Notes under the pieces: model-generated | Database searches by the model: none | Told to the model about the DNA's origin: nothing | What the model saw: the letters and a program-made list of their open reading frames with translations, nothing else | Shown: positions 63,655 through 64,000 of the stretch, piece after piece | How positions within the stretch are numbered: position 1 is the stretch's first letter | Layout: the number at the start of each line of letters is the position of its first letter | Position numbers and translations under genes: made by a program | From: Bradyrhizobium sp. Ai1a-2 | GTDB taxonomy: Bacteria > Pseudomonadota > Alphaproteobacteria > Rhizobiales > Xanthobacteraceae | Length of the DNA: 64,000 bases | Direction of reading: 5' to 3' | Assembly: GCF_000426245.1 (NCBI RefSeq) | Contig: NZ_AUEZ01000008.1 | Span: 102,193-166,192, forward strand

Positions 63655-64000
63655 GCTGTGTGGACTCTTGGGATTCTCAAATCAGATGGAACGTGATTCA
63701 AGGCTTTCTTTTAGGAGGAAGCCTTGGGCGTTACGGATCGGCTCGTTCTGAGCGACAGGCAATGGGACCGTATCTCCGGCTTGATCATCGGTCGGCCGGA
63801 CCAGCGTGGTTCGACAGGCCGCGACAACCGGATGTTTGTCGAGGGCGTGTTATGGATCGTGCGAACCGGTTCGCCGTGGCGTGATCTGCCCGAAGCGTTC
63901 GGCGAATGGAACAGCGTCTTCCGACGTTTCAGCCGGTGGAGCGCCAAGGGGGTCTGGCTAGGTATGTTCGAAGCGCTGGCGGATGATCCGGACTTCGAAT
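63655..64000 (+). mobile_element. IS5-family insertion sequence, left part
   Basis: Starts within a few bases of the binding-protein stop (GGCTGTGTGGACTC about 63655-63668 is the likely left terminal sequence) and runs out of the window. The exact inverted repeat and target duplication cannot be defined without the right end. Confidence 0.75.
63724..64000 (+). CDS. IS5-family (IS427-group) transposase OrfA, partial
   Basis: TTG start at 63724 with AGGAGG (63713-63718) 5 bp upstream, a very good ribosome-binding site. 92 codons visible. RLVLSDRQWDRISGLIIGR, DNRMFVEGVLWIVRTGSPWRDLP (in parts) and FGEWNSVFRRFSRWSAKGVW are the DUF4096 helix-turn-helix region typical of IS427-type first frames. 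The DDE catalytic frame would lie beyond the window. Confidence 0.9.
   Translation, partial: MGVTDRLVLSDRQWDRISGLIIGRPDQRGSTGRDNRMFVEGVLWIVRTGSPWRDLPEAFGEWNSVFRRFSRWSAKGVWLGMFEALADDPDFE

Noticed and set aside
1..64000. CRISPR arrays, rRNA and tRNA genes
   Set aside because: No regularly spaced direct repeats and no cloverleaf or rRNA segments were seen on either strand.

Overview
The window reads as a chromosome segment of a high-GC alphaproteobacterium, most likely Bradyrhizobium or a close relative. The evidence is the lexA-comEC-gltX-gltA-lpx-bamA-dxr-uppS-frr-pyrH-tsf-rpsB-dnaE gene neighbourhood, the GAAC-N7-GAAC LexA box, DUF3551 proteins, and palindromic intergenic repeats of a kind I recall from Bradyrhizobium and Rhodopseudomonas.

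Layout. 1-1450: the start of an Old Yellow Enzyme gene and about 1.1 kb of non-coding repeats. 1451-5294: a HAD phosphatase, moeA, lexA and two conserved hypothetical genes. 5304-11019: a comEC gene on the minus strand cut into two halves by a 3,427-bp integrative element. 11393-15613: an MHS-type transporter, an SPW membrane protein, a second-type glutamine synthetase and an NTF2-like protein. 15616-20439: glnS, gltX and gltA. 20548-21897: an OprB-like porin. 22203-37109: a long minus-strand housekeeping block running rpsB, tsf, pyrH, frr, uppS, cdsA, dxr, rseP, bamA, lpxD, fabZ, lpxA, lpxI, lpxB (translation, isoprenoid and phospholipid precursors, outer-membrane protein assembly, lipid A). 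37283-47240: a ParDE-type toxin-antitoxin pair, dnaE, a 32-residue membrane microprotein, an Omp25-type porin, two DUF3551 proteins, lolD/lolC and proS. 47480-54743: a seven-gene copper-acquisition operon (DUF2946, TonB receptor, BNR protein, TlpA-like thioredoxin, PCu(A)C chaperone, YcnI, CopC-CopD fusion). 55183-63654: a globin, a ribose-type ABC importer, a GntR/FCD regulator with two winged-helix domains, a MetX-like hydrolase, a phytanoyl-CoA-dioxygenase-like enzyme and a branched-chain-type solute-binding protein. The window ends inside an IS5-family transposase.

The most striking object is the element in comEC. It is bounded by a perfect 13-bp direct repeat (TCTGGAAGCTTGG at 6368-6380 and 9795-9807). 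Removing one repeat unit restores an uninterrupted ComEC frame of about 762 residues across the conserved PSFQMSF segment. The element carries a complete tyrosine integrase, a truncated HNH protein, a four-cysteine protein, a 77-residue protein, a replication-protein-like winged-helix protein and a DUF6074 protein, all in the orientation of comEC. Consecutive genes overlap at stop and start codons. If the two ends are joined as in an excised circle, a further 99-codon ORF is created across the attachment site. It starts one base after the integrase stop, has its own SD sequence, and ends in an ATGA overlap with the DUF6074 gene. In the circle all seven genes therefore form one uninterrupted ring of overlapping genes. 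Integration cuts that ORF and comEC at the same time, and excision would restore both.
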